Below, piece after piece: positions 25,924 to 33,860 of a stretch of DNA of 64,000 nt. The notes below the pieces were generated by a model. That model was not told the DNA's origin, ran no database searches, and saw only the letters and a list, made by a program, of their open reading frames with translations. Location: positions 124,001 through 188,000 of the forward strand of contig CAWCYG010000006.1 of the NCBI GenBank assembly GCA_963799815.1, read 5' to 3'. Position numbers and translations under genes: made by a program. Positions within the stretch are counted from its first letter, which is position 1. Each line of letters starts with the position of its first letter. This DNA is from JBDTSW01 sp963799815 (lineage in GTDB: Bacteria; Actinomycetota; Thermoleophilia; Solirubrobacterales; 70-9).

Positions 25924-25963
25924 CGAACCGGCGCCCGCGCAAACCACGCTACCCTCGGCCGCC

Positions 25964-26563
25964 TTGGAATCCTCGGACCCGAAAGCTCGCGACACCCAGG
26001 CTCCGGCCGGTTCGGAGGCCGGCGAGCAGGCGAAGCCGACCCCGGGCGACCCGGCGAAGCCGGCCGCCGGAGAGCAGCCGCAGCCGACGACCGGCGAACA
26101 CGCGACGGCGGCCGCCGCGCACAGCGCTGACCCGCATGAGCGCATCGATGGCCTCCGGGCATGGCTTGCTCAGGTGGATCGCAAGCTCGGCATCCGTACC
26201 TACGCCTTCGCCGCCGCCTGCGTGCTGGCGCTTGCCGCAGCGGCGGTGGCGATCGTGTTCGCGCTGCAGCTGCAGGAGGACTCCGCCACCAAAAGCGATC
26301 TGAGCGATCTCCGCAGCGAGCTCGGAGCGGTCGAGGAGTCGGCGTCCGAGGCCGCGCAGGAAGACGTGGAGTCCGTGAGTGAGCGTCTCGACGCGCTCGA
26401 GGGCGAGGTCTCATCGCTCAGCGACGAGCAGAACACCACCAGCGAGGAGGTCGAGGTCGTCCAGGACGACATCGAGGACCTGCGCACCGACATCGCCGAC
26501 CTCGAGACTCAGGCCGACTCGAACTCCGACCGAAGCTCGGGCTCCGGCGGCACGAACCCGTAG
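25964..26563 (+). CDS. Single-pass membrane protein with Pro/Ala-rich head and coiled coil
   Basis: The protein has 199 residues if it starts at TTG 25964; an ATG at 25892 inside the rhodanese gene is less likely. Residues 10-60 are rich in Pro, Ala, Gly and Thr and contain repeats like AGEQ/TGEH. A membrane helix spans about 80-101 (YAFAAACVLALAAAAVAIVF). The rest (105-185) is an acidic coiled coil with heptads such as LRSELGAVEESASEA and VQDDIEDLRTDIADLETQA. It ends in a Ser/Gly tail. I recognise no family; a cell-envelope scaffold or tether is a guess. Confidence 0.6.
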   Translation: MESSDPKARDTQAPAGSEAGEQAKPTPGDPAKPAAGEQPQPTTGEHATAAAAHSADPHERIDGLRAWLAQVDRKLGIRTYAFAAACVLALAAAAVAIVFALQLQEDSATKSDLSDLRSELGAVEESASEAAQEDVESVSERLDALEGEVSSLSDEQNTTSEEVEVVQDDIEDLRTDIADLETQADSNSDRSSGSGGTNP

Positions 26564-26569
26564 CCCAGG

Positions 26570-26624
26570 CGCACGCAGGCGCGAGCTGGCAAGTGCTGAT
26601 TCGCACCAGCACCCCTTGCGTGCG
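26570..26624. terminator. Two-tier hairpin after the coiled-coil gene
   Basis: Outer arms CGCACGCA (26570-26577) and TGCGTGCG (26617-26624) are perfectly complementary, and inside them GTGCTG (26593-26598) pairs with CAGCAC (26607-26612) around an 8-base loop. It begins seven bases after the stop of the coiled-coil gene and ends 65 bases before the next gene. There is no T-run, so it may be a terminator without a U-tract or a structured leader. Confidence 0.4.
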
Positions 26625-26689
26625 TCCGCCCCAGGCACTACCGTCGGCTACAGGTCATCCGTGATCCCAGCACGAGAGGAGTGCGCACC

Positions 26690-26836
26690 ATGCCCGAGGG
26701 CTACTGCGTGAAGGAACGCAAGAAGGTTGAGATCCAGGACCCGCAGCAGGTGACGATGAAGAACGGTCGCCCGGCGATTCAGGGCACGTGCCCTGACTGC
26801 GGCACCAAGATCTTCAAGATCGGCAAGCTGGACTAA
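26690..26836 (+). CDS. Small DUF5679-type four-cysteine protein (48 residues)
   Basis: The reading frame starts at ATG 26690, with GAGAGGAG about eight bases upstream, and ends at TAA 26836. The 48-residue product begins MPEGYCVKERKKVEI, contains GTCPDCGTKIFKIGK at the end, and matches the DUF5679 pattern common in actinobacteria. The CPDC pair could form half of a zinc ribbon; only one other cysteine (Cys6) is present, so full zinc binding may need a dimer. Basic residues dominate. Role unknown. Size is below common gene-calling limits. Confidence 0.8.
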   Translation: MPEGYCVKERKKVEIQDPQQVTMKNGRPAIQGTCPDCGTKIFKIGKLD

Positions 26837-26917
26837 CGCTCGGCAAGGCCGCCGGCCAATCCGGGTCGGCGGCACTCGGTCCCACCCAGATCAGCCGCCC
26901 GCTCAGCGCGTGCCTCG

Positions 26918-28097
26918 TCAGACGGTCGCCAGGCCCGACTGGCGGCGCCCGAAGAGGTAACCGACCAACGCCTCGACGACGTCGGGGTCGAACTGGGTGC
27001 CCGCATTGAGCGTCAGCTCGGCCATCGCCTCGCTGTGATCCATCGCCTTGCGGTAGGGGCGATCGGAGGTCATCGCGTGGTAGGCATCGCACGCCAGGAT
27101 GATTCGAGACCCGATCGGGATCTCGACACCCGCCAACCCGTCCGGATACCCGGCCCCGTCCCAGCGCTCGTGCTCGTGGCGAACGACTCGGGCGACGTTG
27201 CCCAGGCCCGGCATCGCCCGCAGGATGCGCTCGCCGATCACTGGATGCTGGCGCATGATCTCCCACTCGCCGTCGTCCAGGGGACCGGGCTTGTGGAGGA
27301 TCTCGTCGGGGACGCCGATCTTGCCGATGTCGTGCAGTAGGGCGGCCATCCGCACCTGCGCGACCTCCTCGGGCGACAGCCCCAGAGCGTCGGCCACCCG
27401 CGCCGTCAGATCAACCACCGACTCCGAGTGCTCCCCCGTGTATTGGTCGCGCTCATCGAGCGCTGCGGCAAGCGCCGCGGCCACATCGGCGCCTCCGGCC
27501 TCGAGCGGCTCGAGGTCCGAGTCCTGCCCGTTGAAGAGGCAAGCGCGGCTTCCGCCCGCCTCGACGGGCCCGCTCCAGCGCGGCCCCCGCAGCGGCGAAA
27601 AGGGCCTCTGGGCTGCGCCCGGGGGTCATCTCGGCAACCCCGACCGACGCGCTCACGCCTAGGACGGCGTCCGTCCGAAGCTCTTCGAGGCCAACGAGTG
27701 CAACTTCCAGGCGGTCCTGCGCGACGAGCCCGGCGGTGTCGGCGAGGCGAATCGCGAACTGATCGGCCCCAAGCCTGCAGACCAGCCCACCCGTGCGCTC
27801 GGTGAGCAGCGCGGCGGCGGCCCGCAGGACGTCATCGCCGGCCGCGTAGCCGTGACGGAGGTTGAGCCGCGCGAAGTTATCGAGGTCGATGAGGGCCAGC
27901 GAGAGGGGCCGTCGCCCCCGCTCAGCTCCCTGAAGATCCATCTCGAGCTGAGCCCTGAACGCCGGCAGCGTCAGCGCAGGGGCCGCGACGGGGTCGCGCA
28001 GCGACCGTTCCTTAAGCTCGGACTCGAGCTCCGCGACCCGCTGCTGCGCAGCAGCCAACTGGTCGGCAGTAGCCCCGCCTTCTCGGAAACCAAGCAC
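26918..28097 (-). pseudogene. GGDEF/HD-GYP signalling protein split by an apparent frameshift
   Basis: Two overlapping frames encode one protein. The upstream frame (GTG 28097) gives a coiled-coil-like start (VAELESELKERSLRDPV) and a GGDEF domain with degenerate signature LGADQF instead of GGDEF. At about 27549-27557 the homology leaves this frame and continues in another as GRSRACLFNGQDSDLEP. That frame runs to 26918 with an HD-GYP domain: LLHDIGKIGVPDEIL, RHEHERWDGAGYPDGL and YHAMTSDRPYRKAM. Removing one A in the GCGGAAGCC stretch would join them. HD-GYP enzymes degrade cyclic di-GMP. It may be a pseudogene, a sequencing error, or two separate proteins; the second frame has an ATG-like start at 27484. 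Confidence 0.7.
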
Positions 28098-28148
28098 TTC
28101 GGTTTCCGATATCGGCGCATTTTCCGGGGTTCTTGAGCGGGGACCTCG

Positions 28149-28994
28149 TTACTTCGCGTCGGCCTCGGCCGTCTCCTCCGACGCCTCGGGCTCCTCCACC
28201 GTGGCGCCGTTCGGCGACATCGTCGGGCCGACGGCGTGGACACCGCCGTCGACGTGGAGGATCTCGCCGCTGATGGCACGTGAGTGGTCCGAGAAGAGGA
28301 AGCTTGCGGCGCCTGCGACTGGGCTTGCGTCGCTCGCGTCCCAGCCGAGCGGGGCGTTCTCCGACCAGACCCGGCTCAGGTCCTTGAAGCCCGGGATGCC
28401 GGAGGCGGCGGCGGTGCCGATCGGCCCAGCGGAGATCAGGTTCACGCGGACGCCACGGGGTCCGAGGTCGCGAGCGAGATAGCGGGTCGTCGACTCGAGT
28501 GCCGCCTTCGCCACCCCCATCCAGTCGTAGGACGGCCAGGCGACGGAGGCGTCGAAGTCCATGCCGACGATGCTGCCCGGGCCACCGCGCTCGAGCAGCG
28601 GTACCAGATGGCGAGCCAGCGCTTGCAACGAGTAGGCGCTCGTCCGAAACGCCTCCACCGCGCTCGAGCTGGGCGTCTCCAGGAAATTGCCGCCGAGGGC
28701 GTCCTCGGGCGCGAAGGCGATCGCGTGCAGGGCGCCGTCGAGCTCGCCCCAGCGGGACTCGAGGTCGGAGGCGACCGCCTCGAGGTCCTCCTCTCGATTC
28801 ACATCGAGCTCGAGAACATCCGCCGGCTCCGGCAGACGCTTGGCCGCGCGCTCGGTGAGGCGCTTCGCGCGGCCGAATCCGGTCAGGACGACCTCCGCGC
28901 CGGCCTCCTGTGCCTCTCGGGCCACCGCGTAGGCGATGCTCTTGTTCGTGATCACGCCCGTGATCAGCAGGCGCTTGCCCTCGAGCAGCCCCAC
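28149..28994 (-). CDS. fabI: Enoyl-ACP reductase, InhA-like
   Basis: The protein has 281 residues from GTG 28994, which shares one base with the upstream TAG. It carries the SDR glycine motif in the FabI form (ITGVITNKSIAYAVA) and the active site MDFDASVAWPSYDWMGVAKA with Tyr156 and Lys163. This segment is close to mycobacterial InhA ([20 protein letters not shown]). It reduces trans-2-enoyl-ACP with NADH in the last step of elongation. An acidic tail of about 20 residues (EEPEASEETAEADAK) follows the core. It is the last enzyme gene of the fatty-acid operon. Confidence 0.94.
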   Translation of the reverse strand: MGLLEGKRLLITGVITNKSIAYAVAREAQEAGAEVVLTGFGRAKRLTERAAKRLPEPADVLELDVNREEDLEAVASDLESRWGELDGALHAIAFAPEDALGGNFLETPSSSAVEAFRTSAYSLQALARHLVPLLERGGPGSIVGMDFDASVAWPSYDWMGVAKAALESTTRYLARDLGPRGVRVNLISAGPIGTAAASGIPGFKDLSRVWSENAPLGWDASDASPVAGAASFLFSDHSRAISGEILHVDGGVHAVGPTMSPNGATVEEPEASEETAEADAK

Positions 28995-29506
28995 TAGACC
29001 AGCACCCTGCCCTCGTGGACGGGCACGGTCTCGACCTCTCCATCATCGCTCCCCACCGCGGGATTGGCAGCACGGCGCCAAATCACCTTGAGCGTGAGCC
29101 GTGTCAGCAGCTCGCCATCGCCGTTGCGCACCTGGGCGGCGAGCTCGACCAGCCCGGTCTCGTCGTCGAGTGGACGAAGCGAGGCGATCTTCCCGGTGAC
29201 GTGAATCGTGTCCCCGATCCGAGCCGCCCGCTTGAAGACGACGTCGTCGATCCCGCGCAGCGCGACCACGCGCTTCGGATCGATCGGGAGCAGGCCGATC
29301 ACGTAGGAAACGACGAGCATCCCGTGCGCGATCCGCTCACCGAAGACGCTCGAGGCAGCCCAGCTCGCATCGGAGTGCTGAGGGTGCCAGTCGCCTGTGA
29401 GAGCGGCGAACGAAACGAGGTCCGTCTCGGTGATCGTGCGCCCACGCGTCTCGATCCGCGCACCCTCATCGAGGTCGTCGAAGTCGAGCCCGAACGGATC
29501 AGTCAT
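28994..29506 (-). CDS. MaoC-type (R)-hydroxyacyl dehydratase
   Basis: The protein has 170 residues with a single hot-dog MaoC domain. FDDLDEGARIETRGRTITE is the typical start, FAALTGDWHPQHSD and FGERIAHGMLVVSYVIGL carry the conserved catalytic Asp and His positions. Such proteins dehydrate (R)-3-hydroxyacyl thioesters. In the present operon no FabZ or FabA is encoded, so this protein is the natural candidate for the dehydratase of type II synthesis, as HadAB are in mycobacteria. Its start ATG 29506 lies within the end of the SGNH hydrolase gene (8-base overlap). Acyl-carrier preference is not visible. Confidence 0.85.
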   Translation of the reverse strand: MTDPFGLDFDDLDEGARIETRGRTITETDLVSFAALTGDWHPQHSDASWAASSVFGERIAHGMLVVSYVIGLLPIDPKRVVALRGIDDVVFKRAARIGDTIHVTGKIASLRPLDDETGLVELAAQVRNGDGELLTRLTLKVIWRRAANPAVGSDDGEVETVPVHEGRVLV

Positions 29507-30182
29507 GGCCGTTCTCCCTGCGATCGGCGGTGTTCTGGATCAGCTCCATGAAGCAGTCCGCGGCCTCGGCGTGCCCCTGGGGAGACGGGTGGAGCCCGTC
29601 GTCGCCGAAGTTCTCCGGCTCGGCGAGGCCGGGGTTATCGACTACTTCCAAGCAGGGGATCTCGTGGTCGGCCGCGATCCGGCGCGTTGCCGCGTTGATC
29701 TGCTCGATGCCCCGCGTGACCCGGCGCTTGGTCCTCGGCCCAAGCTCGAGGAACGACCAGTGCTCCGGGGACGTGGAGGTCACGATCGTCGCCGCGGGCG
29801 CGGCTGCCTGGAGCCGGCGGAAGATCTGCGTGAGGTTCCGCCCGTAGGTCTCCGGATCAGGCCGCACCGAGAGCAGCGCGTCGTTCGCGCCGCACACGAC
29901 GGTCACGAGGTCGGGCTCGAGCTGTATGGCGTGCGAGACCTGGTCGACAACGTCGCCGCTGCGGGCACCGTGCTCGGCCAGGTTGCGATAGGCGAGGTCG
30001 GGGGCGCGCCGGCGCAGCTTCGCCACGAGGCGATCGGGCCAGGCACTCCCGGGCGGGCACCCGGTGCCGGCCGAGAACGAATCGCCCAGGGCCACGTAGC
30101 ACGCGTACGTACGCGGCCCGCCGGCTATGCCTCTACCGCTCAAGGTCCTGGCGATGACGGCGTCTGGATCGACCGGATTCAT
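29499..30182 (-). CDS. SGNH/GDSL hydrolase
   Basis: The protein has 227 residues from ATG 30182, which overlaps the carboxyltransferase stop by ATGA. Block I is YVALGDSFSAGTG with the nucleophile Ser35, block III VVCGANDALL, and block V DDGLHPSPQGHAEAA with the catalytic Asp and His. These enzymes hydrolyse esters or thioesters. No signal peptide is seen. Its place inside the fatty-acid operon suggests an intracellular esterase, thioesterase or lysophospholipase job on acyl chains. The substrate is inferred only from context. Confidence 0.88.
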   Translation of the reverse strand: MNPVDPDAVIARTLSGRGIAGGPRTYACYVALGDSFSAGTGCPPGSAWPDRLVAKLRRRAPDLAYRNLAEHGARSGDVVDQVSHAIQLEPDLVTVVCGANDALLSVRPDPETYGRNLTQIFRRLQAAAPAATIVTSTSPEHWSFLELGPRTKRRVTRGIEQINAATRRIAADHEIPCLEVVDNPGLAEPENFGDDGLHPSPQGHAEAADCFMELIQNTADRRENGHD

Positions 30183-31606
30183 GAGCGACCCAGGGATCGG
30201 AGGGCCCAGGCCAACCGGTCTCGCGTCTCGTCCGGCTCGATGACCTCGTCGACGAAGCCAGAGGCCGCCGCGGCGTCGGCGGTGAGGTGCTCGCCCGCGT
30301 AGGCATCGGTGAGCTCCTCGAGCAGGGCGTCGGGGTCGCCCGCATCGTTGAGGCGGCGACGGGCCGTGATCCCGACCGCCTGGCGGGCGGCCATGATCCC
30401 GATCTCGGCCTGCGACCAGGCGAAGACCATGTCGGCGCCGAGGTCGCGCGAGTTCATCGTGATCGCTGCCCCGCCGTACGCCTTGCGCAGAACGAGGGTG
30501 ATCTTGGGCACCTTCGCGCCGGCGAATGCGCTCAAAAGCGCCGCGCCGTAACGGATCACGCCCTGGCCCTCCTGCTTGGTCCCGGGCATGAACCCCGGGG
30601 TGTCGACGAGGACGACCAGCGGGAGGCCGAAGCGGGCGCATGCGTTGACGAAACGCGCGCCCTTCTCAGCGCCCGGGGCGTCGATGACGCCTCCGAGCCG
30701 TCGAGGCTGGTTCGCGATCACAGCGACGCTGCGTCCATCGATCCGTGCGAAGGCGGTGACCATGTTCCGGGCCCACCGCGGCCAGATCTCGAGCAGCGTG
30801 CCGTCGTCGACCACCGCGCCGGCGACGTCGCGCACGTCGTAGACGCGCCGAGCCTCCTCGGGCACGGACGCGTCGGGGGCAGGCCCCCGTGGCTCCGTCG
30901 GCACCACGCGAGGTGCATCCTCGCCGTGCGGCGAGGGCAGGTAGGAGAGGAGATCGCGGGCGAGGACCGCAGCGCGCTGGTCGTCAGGGGCCACGAGATG
31001 GCAGACACCGTTTCGCTCGTGGACGCCGGGGCCGCCCAGGCCGTCCATCGACACCTCCTCGCCGAGCGCCGCGTTCACGATCTGCGGCCCTGTGAGGAAC
31101 GTGCGGGCACGATCGGTCATCACGATGAAATCGGCGAGTGCGGGCGAGTAAGCACCGCCGCCGGCCGAGACCCCGGTGATGACGGCGATCTGCGGCACCT
31201 TGCCCGAGAGGCGAACGCTCTCGCGGAAGATGCGCCCGTAGCCGGACAGCGCGTCGTGGCCCTCCTGCAGGCGAGCGCCACCCGACTCGACGAAGCCGAC
31301 CACGGGGGAGCCCGTCTCGCCGGCCAGCCGCATCACGTTGACGATCGTGTCGGCGTGAGCCGACCCCAGCGAGCCGCCCATGAAGCTCGGGTCCTGCGCG
31401 TAGCAGTAGACCGTGCGGCCCCCGACCTCGCCGGCTCCGGCGATGACGCCGTCACCGGGACGCTTCTTGTCGTCGCTGCCGGGGTGCCGGCCGACGACGC
31501 CGGTGCGGATGGCGCGGAAGGTGCCGGGGTCGCAGAGCGCCTCGAGACGCTCGGCGGGGCTCAGCAGCCCCTCTTCACGTGCCTTGATCTCGGTTGCAAC
31601 GCTCAT
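30179..31606 (-). CDS. Acyl-CoA carboxylase carboxyltransferase subunit (AccD/PccB type)
   Basis: The protein has 475 residues and contains both crotonase-like halves of the carboxyltransferase. First half: VVGFVESGGARLQEGHDALSGYG and TGVSAGGGAYSPALADF. Second half: VIANQPRRLGGVIDAPGAEKGARFV and LVDTPGFMPGTKQEGQGVIRYG, then KAYGGAAITMNSRDLGADMVFAW. It moves CO2 from biotin to acetyl-CoA or propionyl-CoA. Its position in the operon between fabF and an SGNH gene suggests supply of malonyl-CoA. No biotin carboxylase or BCCP gene is in the window, so partners are encoded elsewhere. ATG 31606 overlaps the fabF stop by four bases. Confidence 0.92.
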   Translation of the reverse strand: MSVATEIKAREEGLLSPAERLEALCDPGTFRAIRTGVVGRHPGSDDKKRPGDGVIAGAGEVGGRTVYCYAQDPSFMGGSLGSAHADTIVNVMRLAGETGSPVVGFVESGGARLQEGHDALSGYGRIFRESVRLSGKVPQIAVITGVSAGGGAYSPALADFIVMTDRARTFLTGPQIVNAALGEEVSMDGLGGPGVHERNGVCHLVAPDDQRAAVLARDLLSYLPSPHGEDAPRVVPTEPRGPAPDASVPEEARRVYDVRDVAGAVVDDGTLLEIWPRWARNMVTAFARIDGRSVAVIANQPRRLGGVIDAPGAEKGARFVNACARFGLPLVVLVDTPGFMPGTKQEGQGVIRYGAALLSAFAGAKVPKITLVLRKAYGGAAITMNSRDLGADMVFAWSQAEIGIMAARQAVGITARRRLNDAGDPDALLEELTDAYAGEHLTADAAAASGFVDEVIEPDETRDRLAWALRSLGRS

Positions 31607-32808
31607 GAGGGGGCCTCCATTGCCAGTACGACGTTGTGGCCGCCGAAGCCGAACGAGTTTGAGATGGCCGTAAGCGGGCGGCCGTTGCGCTCCATCTCGC
31701 GGGCGTCAACCGGGACGTAGTCCAGGTCGAGGTCGGGATCAGGCTCGGTGAGGTTCAGGGTCGGCGGCGCCGTCGCGGCGTTCAGAGCGCCGACGGTCGC
31801 AACCGCCTCCACCGCCCCGGCCGCGCCGAGGAGATGCCCGATCGAGGACTTGAGCGACGACACCGGGATCTCGCTCGCGCGCTCGCCGAGGGCCTTTTTT
31901 AGCGCCTCGGTCTCGGAGCGGTCGTTGAGCGGGGTCGAGGTGCCGTGCGCGTTCACGTAGTCGACGCCCCCCGGCTCGAGCTCGGCGTCGGCGAGAGCGG
32001 CGGTGATCGCACGGGCAGCGCCGTCGCCCTCTGGCTGCGGGGCAGTCATGTGATGGGCGTCCGCGGTTGCGCCATAGCCGGTCAGGTAGCCGAGCGCCTC
32101 GGCGCCGCGCGCCTCGGCGACCTCGGCGTTCTCCAGCACCAAGATCCCGGCGCCCTCTCCCATCACGAAGCCGTCACGACGAAGATCGAATGGCCGGGAG
32201 ATGCCGCTCTCGGAGGTCGCGCCCATCTTTCCGAAGGCAGCGACCGCCAGGTCCGTGATCGCGGACTCGGTGCCACCGACCACGCACGCGTCGGCGTCTC
32301 CCGCCGTCATCAGGCGCAGGCCGACACCGATCGCCTGGGCACCGGCCGCGCAGGCGGAGACCGTGCCGAAACACTGACCCCGGAGGTCGTGCCGGATGGC
32401 GATCGCACCGGGCGCCGCGTTGGCCATCATCATCGGCACGCACAGCGAGGAGATCGCTCGCTCGCCCTTCTCGCGCAGAGTGTCGTGTTCGGACTCGATC
32501 GTGGGCAGCCCACCGATGCCGGTGCCGATCACGCAGCCGAGCCGGTCCGGGTCCGCCGGAGGGTCTTCAGCGGTCCATCCGGCCTGCTCGAGTGCCTCGC
32601 CCGCGGCCACCATCGCCATTTGGGTGAAGCGCGCAGAGCGGCGCGCCTCACGGCGGGTGAGGTGGTCGGCGGGGTCGAAGTCCTCGCAGCGCGCGAGGCC
32701 GTCGGAGATCCCCGACTCGCCGGCGATCCAGCCGTCGATGAGCCTCTCGGCGCCAACCCCAAGCGGGGTGACGGCGCCGAGGCCCGTTATCGCGATGCGA
32801 TCGGTCAC
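31603..32808 (-). CDS. fabF: 3-oxoacyl-ACP synthase II
   Basis: The protein has 401 residues. The catalytic triad is Cys153 (TVSACAAGAQAIG), the His in YVNAHGTSTPLND and the His in SLKSSIGHLLGAAG. The C-terminal SNSFGFGGHNVVLA is the standard family ending. It condenses malonyl-ACP with acyl-ACP during elongation. GTG 32808 overlaps the acpP stop (GTGA), fixing the start. Length and motifs leave no doubt about the family; FabF rather than FabB is inferred from operon context. Confidence 0.95.
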   Translation of the reverse strand: MTDRIAITGLGAVTPLGVGAERLIDGWIAGESGISDGLARCEDFDPADHLTRREARRSARFTQMAMVAAGEALEQAGWTAEDPPADPDRLGCVIGTGIGGLPTIESEHDTLREKGERAISSLCVPMMMANAAPGAIAIRHDLRGQCFGTVSACAAGAQAIGVGLRLMTAGDADACVVGGTESAITDLAVAAFGKMGATSESGISRPFDLRRDGFVMGEGAGILVLENAEVAEARGAEALGYLTGYGATADAHHMTAPQPEGDGAARAITAALADAELEPGGVDYVNAHGTSTPLNDRSETEALKKALGERASEIPVSSLKSSIGHLLGAAGAVEAVATVGALNAATAPPTLNLTEPDPDLDLDYVPVDAREMERNGRPLTAISNSFGFGGHNVVLAMEAPS

Positions 32809-33050
32809 TCGGCTTTCTCCGCAACGAGGTCGACCACGTCGCCGACGGTGCGCAGCTTCTCCATCTCTGAGTCCTGCACCTCGACCGAGTACTCGTCCTC
32901 GAGGACCTGAGCGAGCTCGACGAGGTCGAGCGAATCGACATCGAGGTCCTCGAAGCGCGCGTCACGGGTGATGTTCTCGCGCTCCTCGCCGAACTCGACG
33001 AGGGCGTCGGTCACCCGGGTCTCGATCTGATCCTTGGTCTGGGTTGGCAT
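32805..33050 (-). CDS. acpP: Acyl carrier protein
   Basis: The protein has 81 residues, acidic, with the 4'-phosphopantetheine attachment serine Ser40 in FEDLDVDSLDLVELAQ. It starts at ATG 33050 with a strong ribosome site (AAAAGGAGAG) about eight bases upstream. It carries the growing acyl chain for all the neighbouring enzymes. The strong ribosome site, in contrast with the overlap-coupled genes around it, fits the need for high ACP levels. Confidence 0.95.
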   Translation of the reverse strand: MPTQTKDQIETRVTDALVEFGEERENITRDARFEDLDVDSLDLVELAQVLEDEYSVEVQDSEMEKLRTVGDVVDLVAEKAE

Positions 33051-33080
33051 CTTGTCTCTCCTTTTCTCTCTTAGCTCTTG

Positions 33081-33860
33081 CTAGGCGGTCATGCCGCCGT
33101 CTACGGTGAGCACCGTTCCGGTCACGTAGGCGGCCTCGTCGGAGGCCAGGAAGCGCACACATGCGGCGACGTCTTCGGGGGTCCCGGCGCGCCGGGCTGG
33201 GATCGCGTCACGCAGGCTCTCGGCCACCGAGTCCTCGGTCATCTCGGTCTCGATCAGCCCGGGCGCGACGGCGTTCACGGTCACGCCCCGGCGGGCGACC
33301 TCAACCGCGGCCGACTTCGTGAAAGCGATCAGGCCTCCCTTGGAAGCGGCGTAGTTCGCCTGGCCCGCGTTCGCGCGTACCCCGACCACCGATGCGATGT
33401 TGATGATGCGGCCGTAGCGGGCACGCACCATCGCGCTCAGCGCCCGGCGCGTGAGCCGGAATGCACCTGTGAGGTTGGTCTCGATGACGCTGTCCCAGTC
33501 GTCGTCGCCGATGCGCATCGAAAGCGCGTCGGCGGTGAGGCCGGCGTTGTTCACCAGCACGCTCACGGGCCCGAGCTCGCCCTCGACCTCCTCGAAGAGC
33601 GCTTTCGGCGTCTCCGGGTCGCGCACATCTCCGCGCACCACGAGGGCCGTGCCGCCCTCGTCGCGGATGCTCTCGGCGACCGACTCGGCCCCGTCGCGGT
33701 CGGCGCGATAGTTCACGGCCACGGCAAGCCCATCGGCCGCGAGCGCGGCGGCGACCGCCGCTCCGATGCCGCGGGAGGCGCCGGTGACCACAGCGCATCC
33801 GCGCTCGTCCTGCGAGCGCGACGCGTCCGTTTGCGAATGCGTTCGCTCGGCCACGCTCAT
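33081..33860 (-). CDS. fabG: 3-oxoacyl-ACP reductase
   Basis: The protein has 259 residues from ATG 33860 (ATGA overlap with fabH). After a variable leader of about 20 residues come VVTGASRGIGAAVA, VNNAGLTADALSMRIGDDDW, NIASVVGVRANAGQANYAASKGG with the catalytic Ser, Tyr and Lys, and the ending AYVTGTVLTVDGGMTA. It reduces 3-oxoacyl-ACP with NADPH. A longer frame reaching to 34241 runs through fabH and is rejected. 30 bases separate it from acpP. Confidence 0.95.
   Translation of the reverse strand: MSVAERTHSQTDASRSQDERGCAVVTGASRGIGAAVAAALAADGLAVAVNYRADRDGAESVAESIRDEGGTALVVRGDVRDPETPKALFEEVEGELGPVSVLVNNAGLTADALSMRIGDDDWDSVIETNLTGAFRLTRRALSAMVRARYGRIINIASVVGVRANAGQANYAASKGGLIAFTKSAAVEVARRGVTVNAVAPGLIETEMTEDSVAESLRDAIPARRAGTPEDVAACVRFLASDEAAYVTGTVLTVDGGMTA

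Noticed and set aside
26570..26640. tRNA candidate because of a GATTCGCACC-like segment
   Set aside because: No cloverleaf can be drawn; the segment is the loop of a nested hairpin and the acceptor and anticodon arms are missing.
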